Below, piece after piece: positions 26,197 through 35,768 of a stretch of DNA of 49,111 nucleotides (positions are counted from its first letter, which is position 1; each line of letters opens with the position of its first letter). Made by a program: the position numbers and the translations under genes. This DNA comes from an uncultured Prochlorococcus sp. (GTDB lineage Bacteria > Cyanobacteriota > Cyanobacteriia > PCC-6307 > Cyanobiaceae): assembly GCF_902536725.1 (NCBI RefSeq), contig NZ_CACAYO010000010.1, forward strand, positions 1 through 49,111, read 5' to 3'. The notes under the pieces are model-generated. The model had not been told where the DNA came from. It ran no database searches and worked only from the letters and a program-made list of their open reading frames with translations.

Positions 26197-27513
26197 TTGA
26201 GCATAGGATATTTACAAAGAAAGGCAGCTTGGGAAATTTTATTAAAAGTTAGTTCTGGTGATTTTTCTGATCATGCTCTTGAAAAGGTTTTAAAAAATTA
26301 TCAATTTAATCCTCTTGATATAGCTTTCATTACTGAATTATCTTTTGGATGCATAAGGTATAGAAAATTTCTTGATCTTTGGACGGATCATACATCAAAA
26401 ATTACACATAAAAAGCAGCCTCCAAAGTTAAGATGGCTTCTACATATAGGTTTGTATCAACTATTGAAAATGGATAAAATCCCATTTCCTGCTTCTATTT
26501 CTACCACTGTAGAAGTAGCTAAAAAAACAGATTTAAATGGTTTAGCGGGAACTGTAAATGCGATATTGAGAAATGCATCAAGAAAATTAGAAAAAAAAAT
26601 CTTTCCGGAATTATCTTCTGATAGAAAAGAAAGAATTTCATATCTTGAATCATTTCCATTATGGCTTGTGAAGGATCTTTATAAATGGGTCGGCAATAGC
26701 GAGGGTGAAAATATTATTAAGGCATTTAATAAAAAACCATCAATTGATTTGAGAATTAACCAATTAAAAACCAATTTAGATAACTTTTTAAAAGTACTTC
26801 ATGAAAATAAAATTGATGCTGAAATTATTAATGATTTAAATTATGGAATTACTTTAAAATCTAATCCAAGATCTATAAAAAATTTACCAGGATATAGTGA
26901 TGGACTTTGGACAATTCAAGATAGATCTTCTCAGTGGATAGCACCTCTCTTAAATCCAAAAGAAGGTGAAAAGATTTTAGATGCTTGTGCAGCACCAGGA
27001 AGTAAGTCTACTCACCTTGCAGAATTGACAAATGATAGTGCTGAAATCATTGCCGTAGATAGATCAGCAAAAAGATTGAAAATACTTCAATCAAATTTAG
27101 AAAGGTTAAATTTGAAATCTGTTAATACCCTTAAGGCTGATGCTACGAGTTTGATTGAATTAAATCCTAAGTTTATATCTTATTTTGATAAGATTTTATT
27201 AGATGCTCCATGTTCAGGCATTGGAACTCTTTCCAGGAATCCAGATTCTAGATGGTCTCTAAGTAAAGAAAAAATAAAATCTTTAACTTTATTACAGGAA
27301 AAACTTTTGGAGAGTATTTTCCCTCTTTTGAAAAAAGATGGTACTTTAGTTTATTCAACTTGTACTATTTGTCCCGATGAAAATAATCTATTAATTGAAC
27401 GATTTATTGAAAAAAACAAAACTTTAAAATTGGTTAGCCAAAAGCAAATTTTACCTAGCTTGGATCATCCTGGTGATGGATTTTATTCTGCAATAATTTC
27501 TTATAAATCTTAA
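26197..27513 (+). CDS. rsmB: 16S rRNA m5C967 methyltransferase (RsmB/Sun)
   Basis: A 438-residue RNA methyltransferase. The N-terminal NusB-like domain (residues 1-140) has LQRKAAWEILLKVSSGDFSD and FITELSFGCIRYR. The SAM domain has ILDACAAPGSKSTHLAEL, then the two catalytic cysteines: Cys339 in LLDAPCSGIGTLSRNPD and Cys389 in VYSTCTICPDEN. This pattern is diagnostic for the RsmB group. The start is TTG after a long spacer. It converges on the PBP gene with nine bases between. Confidence 0.93.
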   Translation: MSIGYLQRKAAWEILLKVSSGDFSDHALEKVLKNYQFNPLDIAFITELSFGCIRYRKFLDLWTDHTSKITHKKQPPKLRWLLHIGLYQLLKMDKIPFPASISTTVEVAKKTDLNGLAGTVNAILRNASRKLEKKIFPELSSDRKERISYLESFPLWLVKDLYKWVGNSEGENIIKAFNKKPSIDLRINQLKTNLDNFLKVLHENKIDAEIINDLNYGITLKSNPRSIKNLPGYSDGLWTIQDRSSQWIAPLLNPKEGEKILDACAAPGSKSTHLAELTNDSAEIIAVDRSAKRLKILQSNLERLNLKSVNTLKADATSLIELNPKFISYFDKILLDAPCSGIGTLSRNPDSRWSLSKEKIKSLTLLQEKLLESIFPLLKKDGTLVYSTCTICPDENNLLIERFIEKNKTLKLVSQKQILPSLDHPGDGFYSAIISYKS

Positions 27514-27522
27514 AAATATAAT

Positions 27523-29301
27523 TTATTTTTTAATTGGAATTTTATAAATTTCATGTATGAACTTCTTCCATAAATAAGCTGCATTCCCACTAGATAATTC
27601 AGATTCCTTATTATCGTCGTAACCTATCCAGATCCCTGTTGTAAGGTTATCAATGGAACCAATAAACCAGAGATCTTTATTTCCATCAGAAGTTCCTGTT
27701 TTCCCATAAATTTTTTTTCCTTTTATAGAAGCTGCTTTTGAAGTACCTTCTTTTACAGATTTTTCAAGAAGTTTATTTATTTTCTTGTTTATTTTTAAAT
27801 CTAATATTTTCTTGGAAATAGATTTATTTTCCCAAATAGGTTGTTTTTTAAATGATTCAATTTTTTCTATGATTTCAGGGCTTTGAATCCTCCCATTGTT
27901 GTTTATTGCAGAATATGCATTTGTGATGTTTAAAAGATTATCTCCGTAGGCGCCAATAGCTAATGATGGGAATTCCTCAAACTCTTGCTCGTATCCTAGT
28001 CCAAATGAATTCGCTAAATTGATAATATTTTTTAAGCCGATTTTTTTTGTTATTGATATTGGAACGATATTTGATGAACTTTTAAATGATTCAATCAAAG
28101 ATATTGAACCTCTATAGTCTTCTGAAAAATTTTTTGGGCAATAACTTTCCCAGCAAATTGGTAAGTCTTCAAATTTATCGCTTAATTTTATTCCTTCAAT
28201 TAATGCAGCAGCATAAGGGATTATTTTAAAAGTAGAACCTAAAGGTCTCACAGATGAAATCACTCTATTGTATTCATTAATGGATGGATTTTTGCTGGTT
28301 ATCATTGTCCTGATTAGTCCTGTGTTTGATTCGATAGATAACAGACCAAATTCAAGTTCTTTAGGCCCTGCGTATCTTGAGATTTTTTGACCTTTTTCTT
28401 GCCAATCTTTGTTGATAGAAGATTTAATTCTTAAAAACTTATAATCATTTTTACTTCCAATTTTTTTATCTGTTTCCTGAAGAATAAAGTTTATTAGTAA
28501 TTTATCATCTAAAAAATTACCAGCTGTTTGATAATTTAACTTTATTTTTTCTTTAATAGCTTTATTCTTATTCGCAAGAGAAATATATCCATCAACATAC
28601 ATTGATTCAAGAACTTTATTTCTATTTTTAATAGCTAGTTCAAAATTTTGATAAGGTGAATAAATTGATGGAGCTGGAGTTAATCCTGCAATTAATGCGA
28701 TCTCTGATAATGTCAATTCTTCTATAAATTTTCCAAAATAAACTTGGGCAGCCTCGTCTACCCCGTATGCTCCTGATCCTAGATAAACATTATTTAAATA
28801 TAATTTTAAAATTTGATTTTTGTTATATCTAAGTTCAAGTATGAGTGATATAAATATTTCTTTGATTTTTCTTTGAAAACTTAAATCATTATTTAGAAAA
28901 AGTAATCTAGCAACTTGTTGTGTAATGGTACTTCCTCCCTCTTTAACGTAACCACTTCTAATATTTTGAATAAGGGCACGTGAAATACTTTTTAAATCTA
29001 TTCCATTATGTTTATAAAACCTTTTATCCTCAGAAGATATAAAAGAATGTTTAAGAAAAAAAGGAATTTTATGATAACTATTATCTATTTCAAATTTGCG
29101 GCTTAATTTGCTTATTATCTTATTATCATAAGATGATATTACGTAAGAATATTTAGTTTCCCGAGACTTCTTATTTTTAGAATTGTCAAATTTTAAGGTA
29201 CTAAATATTAGACTAAAAAAATAAAAAGATATTCCAGAAAAAATTAATATTGGAATTATTAAAACAAAAGTTTTGAATTTAATCTTTAGCACCTTAAGCA
29301 A
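27523..29301 (-). CDS. Class A penicillin-binding protein (transglycosylase/transpeptidase)
   Basis: A 592-residue bifunctional peptidoglycan synthase. A single N-terminal membrane helix (about 11-33) anchors it. The glycosyltransferase domain shows SSEDKRFYKHNGIDLKSI with the catalytic Glu, GGSTITQQVARLL and LYLNNVYLGSGAYGV. The transpeptidase domain has the SxxK motif (Ser356, Lys359 in GSTFKI), an SSN motif (FKSSSNIVPI) and the KTG triad in YGKTGTSDG. The start is TTG and overlaps the chlG stop by eight bases; a GTG three codons in is an alternative. Cell wall growth or septation is the likely role. Confidence 0.92.
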   Translation of the reverse strand: MLKVLKIKFKTFVLIIPILIFSGISFYFFSLIFSTLKFDNSKNKKSRETKYSYVISSYDNKIISKLSRKFEIDNSYHKIPFFLKHSFISSEDKRFYKHNGIDLKSISRALIQNIRSGYVKEGGSTITQQVARLLFLNNDLSFQRKIKEIFISLILELRYNKNQILKLYLNNVYLGSGAYGVDEAAQVYFGKFIEELTLSEIALIAGLTPAPSIYSPYQNFELAIKNRNKVLESMYVDGYISLANKNKAIKEKIKLNYQTAGNFLDDKLLINFILQETDKKIGSKNDYKFLRIKSSINKDWQEKGQKISRYAGPKELEFGLLSIESNTGLIRTMITSKNPSINEYNRVISSVRPLGSTFKIIPYAAALIEGIKLSDKFEDLPICWESYCPKNFSEDYRGSISLIESFKSSSNIVPISITKKIGLKNIINLANSFGLGYEQEFEEFPSLAIGAYGDNLLNITNAYSAINNNGRIQSPEIIEKIESFKKQPIWENKSISKKILDLKINKKINKLLEKSVKEGTSKAASIKGKKIYGKTGTSDGNKDLWFIGSIDNLTTGIWIGYDDNKESELSSGNAAYLWKKFIHEIYKIPIKK

Positions 29302-30241
29302 CTAAAAAACTATGTCCTATCGCTAAAGCTGTAACTAACATTCCAGTTATAAGGAACGGTTGGGCACTTGCTTGATATTTGACATCAAACTTTAGAGGAT
29401 CTCTTAGTAACCACATATCTTGAAATGTAATTTGTGGAATTACCAATAAAACCAAAATTACAGAGGCTAAATGTTGACCAATAATGACTAAAACTACAAC
29501 CATTGCTAATTGAAAAATATCAATCAGTCCTGCACTTATTCTACTTGCATTTTTAATTCCAAATACTACTGGTAGAGAATTCAAGCCTAGCTTTGAGTCT
29601 CCTTCAACGCTTTTAAAATCATTAATAACAGCAATACCAAGTCCAGAGAGGCTATAAGCAAGTGTTAGTAATGCCGTCACAATAGTTAATTTCCCAAACA
29701 AGGCTTGTCCTGCCCACCAAGGTAAAGCTATATATGATGCTCCCAATGCATAATTTCCAAGCCAACCGTTTTGTTTTAATTTAAGAGGTGGAGCAGAATA
29801 TATATAACTAACAAAAGATCCCCCTAATGCTAAAAGTAAGACGGAAGGAAAGTTATGTTTGGCATATAAATCTAATAGAAAAGCAACAATTAAACCTGCA
29901 ATAAGTAATACCCAGATTTGAATTTTTACATCTTTAATTGAAATCTTTCCAGAAGGAATTGGTCTATTTGGTTCGTTAATTGCGTCAATTTCTTTATCAA
30001 AAAAGTCATTTATGGTTTGTGTATAACCTGCCAGAAGTGGTCCACTCATTAACATGCATGCTAATGAAGCTAAAACATTACTAAATGTCCATTCAAAATT
30101 TCCGCTTGCAGCTGCACCACAAATAACACCCCATATCAAAGGGATCCAGGTAATTGGCTTCATCAACTGTATACGGAGTTTCCATATGCTTGAAGTTTCA
30201 GAGGCACCCTTAATTCCTAAAAGTTGTTTTGGATCATTCAC
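29294..30241 (-). CDS. chlG: Chlorophyll synthase (ChlG)
   Basis: ChlG attaches the phytyl or geranylgeranyl tail to chlorophyllide in the thylakoid membrane. The 315-residue UbiA-family protein has about eight to nine membrane helices and the prenyl-diphosphate Asp motifs NDFFDKEIDAINEPNRPIPS and IAVINDFKSVEGDSKLGLNS. The segment MKPITWIPLIWGVICGAAAS near the N-terminus is chlorophyll-synthase-like. In Prochlorococcus the enzyme must accept divinyl substrates. The start is GTG, eight bases after the PetP-like gene. Confidence 0.95.
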   Translation of the reverse strand: MNDPKQLLGIKGASETSSIWKLRIQLMKPITWIPLIWGVICGAAASGNFEWTFSNVLASLACMLMSGPLLAGYTQTINDFFDKEIDAINEPNRPIPSGKISIKDVKIQIWVLLIAGLIVAFLLDLYAKHNFPSVLLLALGGSFVSYIYSAPPLKLKQNGWLGNYALGASYIALPWWAGQALFGKLTIVTALLTLAYSLSGLGIAVINDFKSVEGDSKLGLNSLPVVFGIKNASRISAGLIDIFQLAMVVVLVIIGQHLASVILVLLVIPQITFQDMWLLRDPLKFDVKYQASAQPFLITGMLVTALAIGHSFLVA

Positions 30242-30249
30242 TTTACTCT

Positions 30250-30474
30250 TTAACCTTTCTCAATTTCTTCTGGGAAAAACCAGTTTTGATCACCATTCTG
30301 AAATTTAGCTGTAATTCCAATACTCCTGCCGTCTGTCATTTTATAGCCTGTTATTACGGCTTTCGGATTAGAGGATATTTGATCAATTAATTTAGCTGGT
30401 AGTCTATCTTTTACTTTGTTAATGTTAATTTTAATTTTACTACCGATTTTGGGTAATAATTTTGTTTCAGCCAT
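30250..30474 (-). CDS. DUF2862 / PetP-like small protein
   Basis: A 74-residue protein with an SH3-like barrel pattern: IGSKIKININKVKDRLPAKL, then AVITGYKMTDGRSIGITAKF and DQNWFFPEEIEKG. This is the DUF2862 family, which includes PetP, a small regulatory subunit bound to the cytoplasmic side of cytochrome b6f in cyanobacteria and red algae. Being next to chlG on the same strand fits a photosynthetic role. The PetP call is by recalled sequence pattern and is less certain than the family. ATG start, 59 bases from the divergent hisF. Confidence 0.72.
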   Translation of the reverse strand: MAETKLLPKIGSKIKININKVKDRLPAKLIDQISSNPKAVITGYKMTDGRSIGITAKFQNGDQNWFFPEEIEKG

Positions 30475-30533
30475 AAGAGGTAAAATGGAAGCTATTATGC
30501 AAGATTAACAGCATTTGGACAATTTTTACTAAA

Positions 30534-31301
30534 ATGGTAGCTCTTCGTTTAATTCCTTGTTTAGATGTCGCTAATGGCAGAGTGGTTAAAGGTGTAAATT
30601 TTGTTAACTTGAGAGATTCAGGTGATCCTGTTGAATTAGCTTGTAGATATTCTGATGAGGGCGCAGATGAATTAGTATTTTTAGATATTAGAGCAAGTGT
30701 AGAAAATAGGAATACATTAGTTGACCTTGTTTCTAGGACAGCAAAATCAGTAAAAATCCCTTTTACAGTAGGTGGAGGCATAGATTCTGTTTCTTCTATT
30801 AATGATCTTTTAAGAGCAGGAGCGGATAAAGTGAGTTTGAATTCGTCAGCAGTAAGAAATCCTGATTTAATTTCTGAAAGTTCTAGAGAATTTGGTACTC
30901 AATGCATCGTTATAGCAATTGATGCTCGAAGAAAAGTTAATAAGTTTGGTGAGTGGGAGGTATATGTAAAAGGAGGGCGAAAAAATACAGGCATAGATGT
31001 TTTAAGTTGGGCAAAGAAAGTTGAGGAATTAGGCGCGGGGGAAATATTGCTTACTTCAATGGATGGTGATGGAACACAGAACGGATATGATTTGAATTTG
31101 ACTGAATCTGTTGCAAATATTGTTGATATCCCAGTAATTGCATCCGGAGGGGCAGGTTCTCTAGATGATATCTATGATGTTTTCCATGAAGGAAGGGCAT
31201 CAGCAGCACTTTTAGCATCATTACTTCATGATAAGAAACTGACTTTAAAAGAAATAAAAACTTTCCTACTCGAAAAAAAACTTCCAATTAGACCGTATTA
31301 A
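30534..31301 (+). CDS. hisF: Imidazole glycerol phosphate synthase cyclase subunit (HisF)
   Basis: HisF, with the glutaminase HisH, forms imidazole glycerol phosphate in histidine synthesis. The 255-residue TIM barrel starts [20 protein letters not shown] with the catalytic Asp11. It carries [31 protein letters not shown] with the second catalytic Asp, [18 protein letters not shown] and [12 protein letters not shown]. The length and start are standard. The hisH gene is not adjacent. Confidence 0.96.
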   Translation: MVALRLIPCLDVANGRVVKGVNFVNLRDSGDPVELACRYSDEGADELVFLDIRASVENRNTLVDLVSRTAKSVKIPFTVGGGIDSVSSINDLLRAGADKVSLNSSAVRNPDLISESSREFGTQCIVIAIDARRKVNKFGEWEVYVKGGRKNTGIDVLSWAKKVEELGAGEILLTSMDGDGTQNGYDLNLTESVANIVDIPVIASGGAGSLDDIYDVFHEGRASAALLASLLHDKKLTLKEIKTFLLEKKLPIRPY

Positions 31302-31349
31302 TAAAAAATTAATTTAATCCCAAAAATGAAATAAGTTTAAAATTTAAAA

Positions 31350-32051
31350 ATGAAATTCACAAAAAGTATCGAAGTCAAAAATATATTTAATAAAATTTCT
31401 CATAAATATGACTTTTTAAATAATTTATTAAGTTTTGGGTTGCACAGATTATGGAAAAGGAAATTAGTTAATTTATTGGAACCTTTGAATGGTGAAGATT
31501 GGGCTGATTTGTGCTGTGGAACTGGAGATTTGGCATTCTTAATTTCTGAGAGAGTTAGTCCAATGGGCTCAATTACTGGAATTGACAGTGCAGAGGAAAT
31601 CTTAACTATTGCAAAGAAAAAATCAGAGCTAAAAAAAAATAAATTTATTAAGTGGGAAATTCAAGATGTATTAGAAATTAATGATTATTCAAAAAATTTT
31701 GATGGGATTTGCATGTCATATGGACTAAGAAACTTGAATAATGTTGAAGAAGGAATAAAAAAAGTTTTCTATCTTTTAAAAGATAAAGGGAGGGCAGGAT
31801 TTTTGGATTTTAATCATTCAACAAAAAGTTCTTTATCCAATATTTTTCAGAAAATTTATTTGAGATTTATTGTAGTAACAATTTCTCGTCTTTTTAATTT
31901 AGGTCCAGAGTACACATATATTGAAAAAAGTATTAGAAATTTTCCAAAGAAAAATGAGCTTATAAATATTGCTAAGGAAGTTGGATTTAAAAAAGCTGAA
32001 TATAGGACAATTTTGGGGGGCCAAATGGGAATACTAATTTTAACTAAATAA
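31350..32051 (+). CDS. menG: Demethyl-phylloquinone / menaquinone-type methyltransferase (MenG/UbiE)
   Basis: A 233-residue SAM methyltransferase of the UbiE/COQ5 family. Visible are FNKISHKYDFLNNLLSFGLH, WKRKLV, the SAM motif WADLCCGTGDLAFLI, GICMSYGLRNLNN and the C-terminal YIEKSIRNFPKKNELINIA with GGQMGILIL. In cyanobacteria this enzyme usually methylates 2-phytyl-1,4-naphthoquinone, giving the phylloquinone of photosystem I. It follows hisF by 48 bases and converges on the dciA gene. Confidence 0.9.
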   Translation: MKFTKSIEVKNIFNKISHKYDFLNNLLSFGLHRLWKRKLVNLLEPLNGEDWADLCCGTGDLAFLISERVSPMGSITGIDSAEEILTIAKKKSELKKNKFIKWEIQDVLEINDYSKNFDGICMSYGLRNLNNVEEGIKKVFYLLKDKGRAGFLDFNHSTKSSLSNIFQKIYLRFIVVTISRLFNLGPEYTYIEKSIRNFPKKNELINIAKEVGFKKAEYRTILGGQMGILILTK

Positions 32052-32056
32052 AGTAT

Positions 32057-32542
32057 CTAGTTATTTGTTTTTCTCCAACAAAAAGAACACTTGCCCCACC
32101 TTTTGATTTCGCCCGCAGGAGTAGGGGAATTACAGAGAGTACAAATGCATATATTATTTTGATAGATTCTGCTGGGGTGCTTTTCCCAAACTATCTTTGC
32201 ATTAGTAGCTTTGATATTTTTATTTTTAATTTCATAATTTTGTATTATTTTTATTTCATTCAAAGTTATTCCAATTTTCTCTATTCTCTCTTTTAATTTA
32301 TGCTTGTTGTAGATTAAAGCTTGACGCCACAGTGGATGATTTACTGCAATAGTAAGTATTTTCTTTTCAATATTTAATGGTTTGCATTCTTGATATAGTT
32401 CCAAACCGATTAATTTCTTCCAGTTTTCGTTGATTTTAGAAAGTTTATCTAAGTCTCCCCATGATTTTTTGAAATTATCAAGACATTTTTTTAATGGATG
32501 TGGATTCCTTCTATTCACTATTGGCAAATACTTATTGTCCAA
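32057..32542 (-). CDS. dciA: DciA-like (DUF721) protein with C-terminal zinc ribbon
   Basis: A 161-residue protein. Residues about 15-105 match DUF721/DciA, the ancestral replicative helicase loader that brings DnaB to the origin: WKKLIGLELYQECKPLNIEK then LTIAVNHPLWRQALIYNKHK. The C-terminal tail holds CTLCNSPTPAGEIKRWGKCS followed by FCWRK, two CxxC pairs predicting one zinc ribbon; cyanobacterial members as I recall them share this tail. The start is TTG and no earlier or nearby ATG is available. The DUF721 call is good; the helicase-loading role is by family. Confidence 0.8.
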   Translation of the reverse strand: MDNKYLPIVNRRNPHPLKKCLDNFKKSWGDLDKLSKINENWKKLIGLELYQECKPLNIEKKILTIAVNHPLWRQALIYNKHKLKERIEKIGITLNEIKIIQNYEIKNKNIKATNAKIVWEKHPSRIYQNNICICTLCNSPTPAGEIKRWGKCSFCWRKTNN

Positions 32543-32617
32543 TTTGTAAAATTTACTTATTAAGATTAAAGTTAATCTAATCTTTAAAAAGATGCTCGTT
32601 GTTTTAATAAAGAATTT

Positions 32618-33367
32618 GTGAAAGTTATTGGATCTGCAGCTAAGACAGTCTTTTATTTAAAAAAAATTCAGGGTCAATATCCAAGCTGGAGACTTATTTA
32701 CAAAATAAAATGTAAAAGTACCGAAAATGAGTTAACAACCCTTCTTGGATATTCTGAAATAAAGAAAAACAAGCCAGTAGCGATAATCGCAAGAGAACAG
32801 TTCTCAGGGTTTGGACAAAACTCAAAAGCTTGGGTTTCTCCAGTCGGCGGGATTTGGTTAAGTGCCGCTTACCCAATATTTTCAAAAGAATTTGCAAGTC
32901 AAATATTTAATTTGTCTTTAGGTATTAAGTTATGTGAAATGCTTAGAGAAGAGAATATAAATGTTTCTTTGAAATGGCCAAATGATATTTTTTTTGGTTC
33001 AAAAAAGTTGATTGGATTTTTACCAAGGGTGATAACAAGAGGCGAAGAAATTATCTACGTCAGAATAGGACTTGGCATGAATGTTTTAAATTACACTCCA
33101 TCAGAAGGTATTTCATTATCAGAAGTACTTCAAACTAAGAATATTAATCAAGATTATTGGACAGCCAAAGTTCTTAAAGCTTTTTATGATTCAATTGAAT
33201 GTAATAAGAAAAAAGAATATGTTATTAAATCTGCAAATAAGTTTCTTACTAAAAGTTTTTTACCTAGTGGTTATTGTCCTCATAAATGGAAAATTAAAGA
33301 TATTGATTCGAATGGGAATTTAAGAATTGAAAATGAAACTCAACTCAAGGTAATTAGAAGGTTTTGA
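32618..33367 (+). CDS. birA: Biotin--[acetyl-CoA carboxylase] ligase (BirA, no repressor domain)
   Basis: A 249-residue biotin protein ligase that activates biotin and attaches it to the carboxyl carrier protein of acetyl-CoA carboxylase. The biotin-binding block is REQFSGFGQNSKAWVSPVGG, followed by the catalytic-domain motif LKWPNDIFFGSKKLIGFL and IGLGMNVLN. There is no N-terminal DNA-binding domain, so it should be ligase only. The start is GTG. It converges on the ABC ATPase gene with a two-base gap. Confidence 0.88.
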   Translation: MKVIGSAAKTVFYLKKIQGQYPSWRLIYKIKCKSTENELTTLLGYSEIKKNKPVAIIAREQFSGFGQNSKAWVSPVGGIWLSAAYPIFSKEFASQIFNLSLGIKLCEMLREENINVSLKWPNDIFFGSKKLIGFLPRVITRGEEIIYVRIGLGMNVLNYTPSEGISLSEVLQTKNINQDYWTAKVLKAFYDSIECNKKKEYVIKSANKFLTKSFLPSGYCPHKWKIKDIDSNGNLRIENETQLKVIRRF

Positions 33368-33369
33368 AT

Positions 33370-34056
33370 TTAATTAACTTTTAATTCAACTATTCTTCCA
33401 TCCTTAAATTTGGCTATTTTTTTTGCACGATTTGCAACTTCATCTTCATGGGTAACTAAAACTATTGTTATTCCAGATTCATGCAGTTTGTCAAAAAGAT
33501 CTAATACATCTTCAGTGGTTTTTGAATCCAGTGCTCCAGTAGGTTCATCTGCTAATAAAATTGCAGGATTATTGATAATAGCCCTAGCAATAGCAACTCG
33601 TTGTTGCTGTCCTCCAGATAATTGGTTTGGACGATTATTCATTCTTTCTGAAAGGCCAACTTTTTTTAAAGCATTCTTACCCCGCTCTAATCTTTGTTCA
33701 GGATCAATACCAGCATAAATCATTGGTAAAGTTACATTTTCAAGTGCAGTTGCGTCTGAAAGGAGATGAAATTGTTGAAAAACAAAGCCTAATTTTTGGT
33801 TACGTATTTCCGCGAGCTCATCATCAGATAAATTCTCAACAGGAATATCATTTAATTTATAAATTCCTTCAGATGGTCTATCTAGACATCCAATAATATT
33901 CATAGCTGTACTTTTGCCTGAGCCACTAGCTCCCATTACAGCTAAATAATCACCTTTATAAATTTCTAAGTTTATGCTATCTAAGGCTTTTACAGTTAGA
34001 TCCTCTTTCCCATATGTTTTAGATATATTTTCTAAACTCGCTACTTTCTTGGGCAT
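33370..34056 (-). CDS. MacB/LolD-type ABC transporter ATP-binding protein
   Basis: A 228-residue ATPase. Walker A is GASGSGKST, the signature is LSGGQQQRVAIARA, Walker B is ILLADEPTGALDS, and the H-loop is VTHEDEVA. The length and the GFVFQQFHLL Q-loop match the MacB/LolD/DevA group, which drive mechanotransmission or lipoprotein and glycolipid export rather than import. No permease gene is adjacent, so the partner is elsewhere. It lies 16 bases after ndhB on the same strand. Confidence 0.88.
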   Translation of the reverse strand: MPKKVASLENISKTYGKEDLTVKALDSINLEIYKGDYLAVMGASGSGKSTAMNIIGCLDRPSEGIYKLNDIPVENLSDDELAEIRNQKLGFVFQQFHLLSDATALENVTLPMIYAGIDPEQRLERGKNALKKVGLSERMNNRPNQLSGGQQQRVAIARAIINNPAILLADEPTGALDSKTTEDVLDLFDKLHESGITIVLVTHEDEVANRAKKIAKFKDGRIVELKVN

Positions 34057-34072
34057 TTATTGAATAATTCTT

Positions 34073-35593
34073 CTAGGAAATATTGTTTGCTGTAGCAATA
34101 ATATCTTGTAAGAAAGGAGTTTCTGAAACTGCTGTATTAGCTAACTTAAAAAGAGGATTGGAAAGGATTCCTCCAAGAGCAGTTACTGCGACACAAGTAT
34201 AAAGTGCAATTCTCAAGGGAGGTAATCCTACAATTCCCCAATTAATTTCAGGATATGATTTGACTATTTCAGAGGCTTCTTGTGGTTCTTTAACTACCAT
34301 CATTTTTATCACTGAAATGTAGTAATAAATAGATATAACTGAAGTTACTAATCCTACTATTACTAATAGATATTGATGATTTGCCCAACCTGCAAAGAAC
34401 AAGTATATCTTTCCAAAAAATCCTAACATTGGAGGTAAACCTCCAAGAGATAGAAGACAAAGGCTTAAGCCTAATGTAATGAGAGGATCTTTTTGGTAAA
34501 GTCCTGAGTAATCAAGAATTCTGTCAGAACCAGTTCTTAGTGAGAAAAGTATTACACAAGAAAATGCACCCAAATTCATAAACAAATATGCAGCTAAATA
34601 CAAAACAGCTGCTGATAAACCATCTTGTGTGCCAGATACTATTCCAATCATTACAAATCCGGCTTGTCCAATAGAACTGTAAGCTAGCATCCTTTTCATT
34701 GAGGTTTGAGCTAGAGCTACAACATTTCCTAGAGCCATGCTTAATATGGCCAAAATGGTGAATAAAAGTTTCCATTCTTCGTCAAAAGAAGAGAAAGTTG
34801 TGCTTAGTATTCTTATTGCAAATGCAAAGCCCGCAGTTTTTGAACCAACAGATAAAAAAGCTACTACAGGTGTAGGTGAACCCTCATATACATCAGGAGT
34901 CCATTGATGAAAGGGAACAGCAGCAATTTTAAATGCAACTGTTGATAGGACAAAAACAAGTGCTAATGATGTAATGAAGGATGGCTTATTGATAATCTCT
35001 AAACCTATTGTTGCTAAGTTTGTTGAACCACTTAATCCATAAAGAAAAGAGGATCCATACAAATAGACAGCAGCTGCCGCTGATCCAACAAGGAGGTATT
35101 TTAAGGCTGCTTCTGAACTTCTTGGATCTCTCTTGAGGTAACCAGAAAGTAAGTAACTTGCTACAGATAAAGTTTCTAGTGATATAAATACGCTAATAAG
35201 GTCAGTAGATCCACACAAAAGCATTGCTCCAAGGGTGGCCGAAAGAACTATCGCGGCAAACTCGCCAATTGGACTACCACTTTGTTCTGTATATCGCCAA
35301 CTTATAAGTAAAGATACTAAGGTTGATAAAGAAATTATTGCTCTAAATGCGATTGACAAATTATCTGAATTAAAGGACTCAAGAAATGCGCTTTCTACCG
35401 GATTACTCCATTGCAATGCCAAACTAACAAGAGAGCTGCCAATTGATAAATAGCAAATTATTGGCGCCCATTTTGATGCAGTTTTTTCTCCAGCTAAATC
35501 TACAAGAAGTGTTCCAACAATACCTAATAAAATAAAAGCCTCTGGAATAATAGCTTGAGCATTTAAATTAATTGTAAAGATTTCGTTGGGCAC
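34073..35593 (-). CDS. ndhB: NAD(P)H-quinone oxidoreductase subunit 2 (NdhB)
   Basis: NdhB is a proton-pumping antiporter-like subunit of the photosynthetic NDH-1 complex, which takes electrons from ferredoxin to plastoquinone for respiration and cyclic flow. The 506-residue protein has about 14 hydrophobic helices. The core block [20 protein letters not shown] carries the conserved Lys and the proton-channel region; [19 protein letters not shown] is also diagnostic. The start is GTG. A TATAAT on the minus strand lies about 30 bases upstream. Confidence 0.96.
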   Translation of the reverse strand: MPNEIFTINLNAQAIIPEAFILLGIVGTLLVDLAGEKTASKWAPIICYLSIGSSLVSLALQWSNPVESAFLESFNSDNLSIAFRAIISLSTLVSLLISWRYTEQSGSPIGEFAAIVLSATLGAMLLCGSTDLISVFISLETLSVASYLLSGYLKRDPRSSEAALKYLLVGSAAAAVYLYGSSFLYGLSGSTNLATIGLEIINKPSFITSLALVFVLSTVAFKIAAVPFHQWTPDVYEGSPTPVVAFLSVGSKTAGFAFAIRILSTTFSSFDEEWKLLFTILAILSMALGNVVALAQTSMKRMLAYSSIGQAGFVMIGIVSGTQDGLSAAVLYLAAYLFMNLGAFSCVILFSLRTGSDRILDYSGLYQKDPLITLGLSLCLLSLGGLPPMLGFFGKIYLFFAGWANHQYLLVIVGLVTSVISIYYYISVIKMMVVKEPQEASEIVKSYPEINWGIVGLPPLRIALYTCVAVTALGGILSNPLFKLANTAVSETPFLQDIIATANNIS

Positions 35594-35623
35594 TTTATTA
35601 AATTGGATTAAATTAGATGTTTG

Positions 35624-35652
35624 ATTATAAGGGTCTAAGAGTTAATCTTAAC
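35624..35652 (-). promoter_or_regulatory. Candidate ndhB promoter
   Basis: On the minus strand a TATAAT (35629-35624) follows TTAAGA (35651-35646) after 16 bases, four of six matches to the -35 consensus. It would give ndhB a leader of roughly 25 bases. Confidence 0.4.
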
Positions 35653-35657
35653 TTGAT

Positions 35658-35663
35658 TATAAT
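35658..35663 (+). promoter_or_regulatory. Candidate -10 box for topA
   Basis: A perfect TATAAT on the plus strand in the ndhB/topA divergent region, about 105 bases before the topA start. No good -35 is seen. Confidence 0.3.
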
Positions 35664-35768
35664 TTGTGAGTATGATTTTTGAAATTTTAAGAATAAATTA
35701 CTTGAAAAAGTTTCAAATAATCATAATATGCCCTAACTGAACAAAAACACCAATTTTTGAAATAAACC

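Noticed and set aside
30467..30781. Minus-strand frame over the start of hisF
   Set aside because: Antisense to a strongly conserved hisF sequence, with no family resemblance of its own.
34524..34775. Minus-strand frame of 83 residues inside ndhB
   Set aside because: A shifted frame of ndhB, His/Cys/Ser-rich as expected from noise.
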